Source of the DNA: Eumeta japonica
Taxonomy: Eukaryota; Arthropoda; Insecta; Lepidoptera; Psychidae
DNA: 64,000 nt
Direction: 5' to 3'
Assembly: GCA_005406025.1 (NCBI GenBank)
Contig: BGZK01000864.1
Location: forward strand, 124,001-188,000
In this document: positions 59,101 through 64,000 of the stretch, one piece after another
How positions within the stretch are numbered: the first letter of the stretch is position 1
Layout of the letters: every line of letters begins with the position of its first letter
Position numbers and translations under genes: made by a program
The notes under the pieces: model-generated
What the model was told of the DNA's origin: nothing
Databases searched by the model: none
Seen by the model: only the letters and a program-made list of their open reading frames with translations

Positions 59101-59475
59101 TTTTGTTCTCAGATATTTTTTAAAGGGGAATTATTTTTTAGTTTTATTTTCTGGTCGTGAGCACAGTTCGTAACGTTACCATTATTTTTTTTATTATGTC
59201 GCAATTTTGGATGAAAAAACATCATTTGATTGTAGTTTTTTGACAAAGAAAAGTGGGAGAGCATATTTGTAGTGGCGGTGATACAAGCCTGACATGTGAC
59301 AAGTAAGGACCTGATCTTTTTCTGAGAATTGGTAATTTTCTGAGATACGTTTTTTATTTGTGATTAGATTCTTGTCTATTGACTTCAGTGACTTTGAAAT
59401 ATAAATAACTTTCAATATGAAAAAAAAAACAAATGCTTATTATTAAGATACTAAAAATCTACTTTTATTTTTATT

Positions 59476-59895
59476 AAGCTATTGCATAGCTTCTATCGCG
59501 GGCCTTGAGCGTGGAGACCGAATCCAGAAATTCCGTAACGAAAATAACCTAACACCCCCCACTCCGACCGGCACAGCAGTGATACTTTTTACTTTTGCCA
59601 TCTATCGATGAATAGCAGAACTTTTAATGACTTTTTTGAAATATCACGCTTGTCTCTTAGTTCAGCAATTCGCCTCTAGGTGGCATTGGTTGTATCGGCG
59701 TTACTGCGCATGTGTAATCCCCCTCTTCGCCCCGCAATCTGGTGACTCATACCTGCTTAGAGTTTCGGCGTTAGGGAACCTCCTCAAAAAAAATACTGCA
59801 TAAATAAAATAAATAAATAATCATAATTGCATAAGTTGATAAAAAATACTATGCAATAGCTTTACCGCGGCAGTCCCCGAGTGCCACACGTGTTT
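59476..59895 (-). repeat. Dispersed element, copy 2 (copy 1 at 6953-7515)
   Basis: On the minus strand it begins GTGTGGCACTCGGGGACTGC, CGCGGTAAAGCTATTGCATA and ends GTTACGGAATTTCTGGATTC, then AAGCTATGCAATAGCTT. The internal part (for example ACCAATGCCACCTAGAGGCG on the minus strand) differs from copy 1. Ends conserved with an exchanged interior are typical of nonautonomous elements mobilised by a common enzyme. Confidence 0.72.
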
Positions 59896-61659
59896 TTTAT
59901 TTTGCTGGATGCACACTCACCAGATAACTTATTAGAACTTCTTGTTTTATTTTCTAACAAATGATGCTTAAATAAAATATTTTCTCTAACTCTTAAGCTA
60001 GTTTGATTAAATCCGAAATAGTTCATTGGTGTTCATATCAATACCTAATGGCAAAATTTGAACATCTTAACATTAGTGGGCACCGATATCAATCTTTGAT
60101 AAACTTACAACTCGTAAGCAAGACCTCATACTTAGTATGGTTTTAATAGTCCATGATTCCTCTCGATTACAAATGAAACAATTTTATAACTCGATTGAAC
60201 TTTATATCGATGTGTGCGTAGACACAGATCGCACACGCTTTGATTGGGTATTCATATTAAGTCTACAGGTCTCCAGGACCTTATAGGACCCTAAATATAT
60301 AGTCGGCCCTTACAAACTATGTCGAAGTTTGTGTCTCTTCGAAGCATCATAGGCAGTCCCCATGATTTTATTGAAACCCGCTCGCCACGTGCACCGCGTC
60401 CGGTTACCCTGTAAAAATCTTGGGGCTAATAGCAAGGTCTGAATATGTGTTTAAACTTAAATAAACTAAAGTATAGATATTAACAAAAAAATTAAAACAA
60501 TTTATTTTGAATATTTTACATTGTCTTTAAATCTCACAATATGTCAGTGTGATCTCAAGCTTGCATGAGACATTTCATACTTTAGCTACAAGTGCTACAG
60601 TGTTACTTTTGTGAGAGCTATCCAAATTTTGAAATTCTAAAAGTGTATCTATTTCTTTTGGTGGGGAAAATACCAATAATCATGGCCTGAAACTGAATTT
60701 AGTCTAAGAATAAAAAAAAATTAAAATATAATGAACAGTCACTATAGTTTTAGTAAATGTTTATAACAGCTCTAATCAATATCTATATCTTTTAAAAATC
60801 TTGCCGTTCCTACTATCATAAGAACAATGTGTTATTTTATTTGCATGATGATCTTTGTTAATATTAGGACACTGAGGGGCCATTTATAAATTACGTCACA
60901 CAAAGTTCATATTTCTTAGAAGACTTTCCCATCCTTATCACACATTGTAATATATGATGAGAATGGAATCTCATTCTCATGAACCTGAACCCCCTTCCCC
61001 CCGCCCCCTTTACGTAACATCTCATATTTTACAGTTTCAAATCCTAAAATTATCAAATAATACTACCGAAACTACTAGAGATGTATGCATTGTGTTTTTC
61101 GTATAAAAATCCACCTATATGGGTTGAATAATGAATGTTCAATTGCCTATAAAAAACTTAAAAATAAGAATATATATACTTTGCAAATGAAAATTTGCCT
61201 ATCAACCTCTAATACATTTTTAAATATGTATTTAATAACATTATTCAAAATGGAGTACTAACATAAAAAAATCATCTCAATTTTATGAAAAGAAAGCTGG
61301 ACCTCATTTTTTCTTAATTGTATACTAATATTTGTCATAAGACGCTTGTATATAATTTCACTAGAACCGATGAAACAATTATAAAGTTATTATCAGATTC
61401 TGACTTTGACAGTAAGAGGAAACTATAAAGATGATTTTTGTTTTACCTTGGATTCCTAAAAATATCGCTTCATATGGTTCAAAAACAATATGGCTTCACT
61501 TAATACTATTTAGCACTATTATTATAATTAGGGACCAAATGTAGGTTTTATCAACGAATTGTATTAAATATAATTTGACTGACAATGCGGCTTTTGTTGA
61601 AAATAATTTCAAATATTCGTACTATACTTACCATAGTATACCGAAAAATGATGGCGGCT

Positions 61660-61935
61660 TAGTGATTAAGTGTATCAGCTTCAGTCGAGAAGGCACTGGC
61701 GTTCGATCTTGACCTTGGGCGAATTGACCAATATTTTTTTAACTTAACTCAAATTCAATTACTCGCTTTTTTGCTTTAGAGACTACGCTAAGTAGTTTCC
61801 GTAAGTTGTTTCTACATTGGTGACAACAGTTATTAACAGCCTCCAACTCTCACTGGGCCAGTCTAATTTTACGGTCTAAATACCTCAATCAGAAATAAAG
61901 ATCGTAGGAGGGCATGATTCAGCAGTGAAATAATT
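61660..61935 (+). mobile_element. tRNA-derived SINE
   Basis: The head has an A-box-like GGCGGCTTAGTGATTAAGTG and a B-box-like GGCGTTCGATCTTG at the expected spacing. The tail ends GGAGGGCATGATTCAGCAGT, a phrase typical of lepidopteran SINEs. Mutations in the B box make present transcription doubtful. Confidence 0.62.
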
Positions 61936-62949
61936 AAGAATCCTAAGAAAACCAATTGTGAATGTAATTGTTTAAAAAGGAAAGTTGGGGAGAATTTGAT
62001 TCTTGAAGATGATTTTTTATTTTAGGTATTGTTAAAAAAAATAAGATAACATTTTTAATAGATGAAATATTCTTTTAGTAAAACAATTGAGTTTTAGCGA
62101 TCTTGTCATATTGTTGTTAAGCGATTATATTTATCTGTTAATACATATTTTGTAAAGTGGCAAAATTGCGTCAACCTAATATCTAATCTCATCTCAATTA
62201 TGATCTTATCGTTATGGAGATAGATATACTTAAAGAGGCATATATTATATCTATAAATACGTATAAAATTCTTACGGATAGGCACACCGATTTTATCTAT
62301 TGAAACGTATTAGTGTGATAAATCTTATGTTGATAAACGTGGAGATACTGTACAGGTCTTATAAATGATGAGTCTCATTTTTATTGTTTTTGATTTATTA
62401 TTTACCCTATATAATTTTTTTTTATTATTCAAATATGAAAAAGGTTGAAAAAACGTTATTCTTGAACGAAATCGTTATACAAAATTCTTGTGATAAATAG
62501 TTCAAACGTATCAGAAAAAAGAATAAATCTTTCCGTGGTGCACTTTTACTATTGGATGTCTATTAGTGGACATAGAGTTCCTTTCTGGGATTTCCAGAAT
62601 GCATCATTTTGGGCTACCTGCAATGATGACTCATAAATTTTACTAGGTCGTCAGTTAGTTCGTGGTCGTCACTTGTGAACCTTTCTTTTCTAATGGGTAT
62701 TAGTTCTACGAACGACGTGGCTTTCCCATTAGGCACCACGTTAATTTATCAATTCTGTGAACTGTGTCAATTACTTTCATTCTTGTTCGGTTTTTCTAAA
62801 TTTTTAATTGGTTCTAATCTATGGGCATATTGTTATATATATATAAAAAAATAATAAATTTGATCGAAGAAAATCCTATTATTATTTCTTTCTGTCGCTT
62901 TAAGATAAATAGGTATCAATGTAAATACTACAGTATATATTAATCTATA

Positions 62950-63121
62950 CATATGATCTAAATAGCACTGATTGATTGACTGGCTAAATAAGTGATCACG
63001 AGATCTTTGGAACAGTTAATTGTTTTCGACGAAGACACTCACACAGGAAGGGTTTTATGCAAATCATATAAAAAAATCCATCATTTTAAGTTGATGTGGG
63101 CGGAGCCGTGGGCAAAAGCTA
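62950..63121 (+). repeat. Helitron-like 3' end of a short dispersed repeat
   Basis: Ends GGGCGGAGCCGTGGGCAAAA, then GCTAG followed by T, the terminus of a common lepidopteran repeat. The 5' limit is not clear; TGATTGATTGACTGGC near 62969 is probably inside it. Confidence 0.45.
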
Positions 63122-63541
63122 GTAGTTATATGTGAAGGTAGTCATAATGTTTTGTGATTTCGACAAAACTAGAAAGTAAAACGCAACACATGCCAATCAA
63201 TTACATTCTGATACAGAACTGTTTTATCATGTTTTGTGTGAGATTCTTATAGACTGCATTCTACTTAGATTTGTGCGTTGTACTGTAATGCAGAGTTATT
63301 GCAAAAACAAACTACTGGAGCATTTAGAGTAAAAATTATCAAAAAATGTTAAATATAAAGTATACTTCTATGTTTTTTAATTTTAAATATAGCTGTATAC
63401 ATCATTATGATTTTGAAGTTCTGAGTATACGTTTGTATATTATTATTCTGTGGTTTGTTGTTTTGTTTGTGTGAACCGTAAGTTATGTTTTTGGGCGTGT
63501 CAATTATTTTTTTTTAGTATCGTATAATAAATTTTGTTAAA

Positions 63542-64000
63542 ATGACTGCTAAGTCTAAGACGGGCTATTTTGCATTAGGTTTTTTTGCATGTGCTACTGT
63601 TTTTGTTATAATAGCTTTTGTGAGTCCATATTGGCTCGTTACTGATGGAAAACTGGTAGATCCAAAATTTATAAAAATTGGTATGTTATTGTGAGAAGTC
63701 GGGTAAACTTGATTTTATTTGTCGTTATAATTTTTTATATTCATATTTACAGGCTTATGGGAAGTATGTTTCAATAAATTCGAGGAACCACGTCATCAAT
63801 ATGATACAATTTTTACTGGCTGTTGGTGGATATTTGAAGAAGAATATTATATTATTCATGATTTACTTTTGCCGGGCTTCTTTATTGCCACACAGTTTTT
63901 CTTCACAGTAACATTATGTTGCGTACTCGCATCATTGGTTTTGTCATATTTATATATTAAATCATACAAAGATGATGATAATTATGTGACATTGCTTGTG
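63542..64000 (+). CDS. Claudin-like four-transmembrane protein (5' part, cut by window end)
   Basis: Exon 1 is 63542-63680 and exon 2 starts at 63753, open to the window edge; the splice joins codon GG|C in frame. The protein starts MTAKSKTGYFALGFFACATV, with a first membrane helix (about residues 9-30), then SPYWLVTDG. The first extracellular loop carries the claudin/PMP22 pattern: a Trp after the helix, then GLWEVCFN and GCWW with two cysteines. A second helix (LLPGFFIATQFFFTVTLCCV) and the start of a third region follow. In insects such proteins act in septate junctions (for example sinuous, megatrachea, kune-kune) or are uncharacterised relatives. I cannot assign a specific orthologue. 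At least two helices lie beyond the window. Confidence 0.82.

Larger units (their letters stand above)
59896..63541. other. Intergenic region before the claudin-like gene
   Basis: AT-rich sequence with no gene recognised. It holds repeat pieces at 60880-61015 (GGGGCCATTTATAAATTACG, then CCCCTTCCCCCCGCCCCCTT, a motif common in insect interspersed repeats), 61660-61935 (SINE) and 62950-63121 (a Helitron-like end). The promoter of the gene at 63542 lies in its last part. Confidence 0.45.

Noticed and set aside
1..64000. tRNA or rRNA genes and CRISPR arrays
   Set aside because: No cloverleaf with matching A and B boxes and acceptor stem, no rRNA-like conserved stretch, and no regularly spaced direct repeats with unique spacers were found. 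The only B-box matches belong to SINE-like pieces.

Overview
The window looks like a moderately AT-rich lepidopteran (moth or butterfly) nuclear genome. The evidence is short exons with metazoan splice sites in long AT-rich introns, insect-type protein sequences, and dense repeats of lepidopteran character: Helitrons ending in a hairpin plus CTAG, tRNA-derived SINEs, non-LTR retrotransposons and small foldback elements. Nothing bacterial or viral was recognised.

Layout. Positions 1-14.7 kb are gene-poor and repeat-rich. They hold a decayed hAT transposase (about 1.3-2.0 kb, minus), an internally triplicated dispersed repeat (4.66-5.39 kb), a second dispersed repeat (6.95-7.52 kb) and a 5.25-kb Helitron (7529-12776) with both termini. 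The Helitron's Rep/helicase gene is broken by frameshifts. Five genes follow. COMMD2 (minus, 15281-22511, 5 coding exons) has an intron invaded by a LINE that was itself invaded by another Helitron. The AP-3 delta adaptin gene (Drosophila garnet, mammalian AP3D1; plus, 24197-40537) has 19 exon positions. SUCLA2, the ATP-forming succinyl-CoA ligase beta subunit (minus, 44114-53305), has 10 exons. An intronless mTERF-family mitochondrial gene (plus, 56115-57662) comes next, and the first two exons of a claudin-like four-transmembrane gene start at 63542 and run off the window.

The host genes form two head-to-head pairs. COMMD2 and AP-3 delta both belong to endosomal trafficking, and SUCLA2 and the mTERF gene are both mitochondrial. 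Whether either pair is co-regulated is not shown by the sequence.

Two observations stand out. (1) The AP-3 delta gene has two alternative versions of one 74-nt exon (25718-25791 and 28937-29010). They have identical length and phase and similar but diverged peptides. Including both or neither shifts the frame, so they must be mutually exclusive. (2) The Helitron appears to carry a complete heat-shock-type promoter: arrays of alternating GAA/TTC units, a TATA box and a 5'UTR intron, placed directly upstream of its replicase gene. Other points of interest are a 26-bp-arm hairpin next to the Helitron, foldback element families, and a delta adaptin that stops before the appendage domain.
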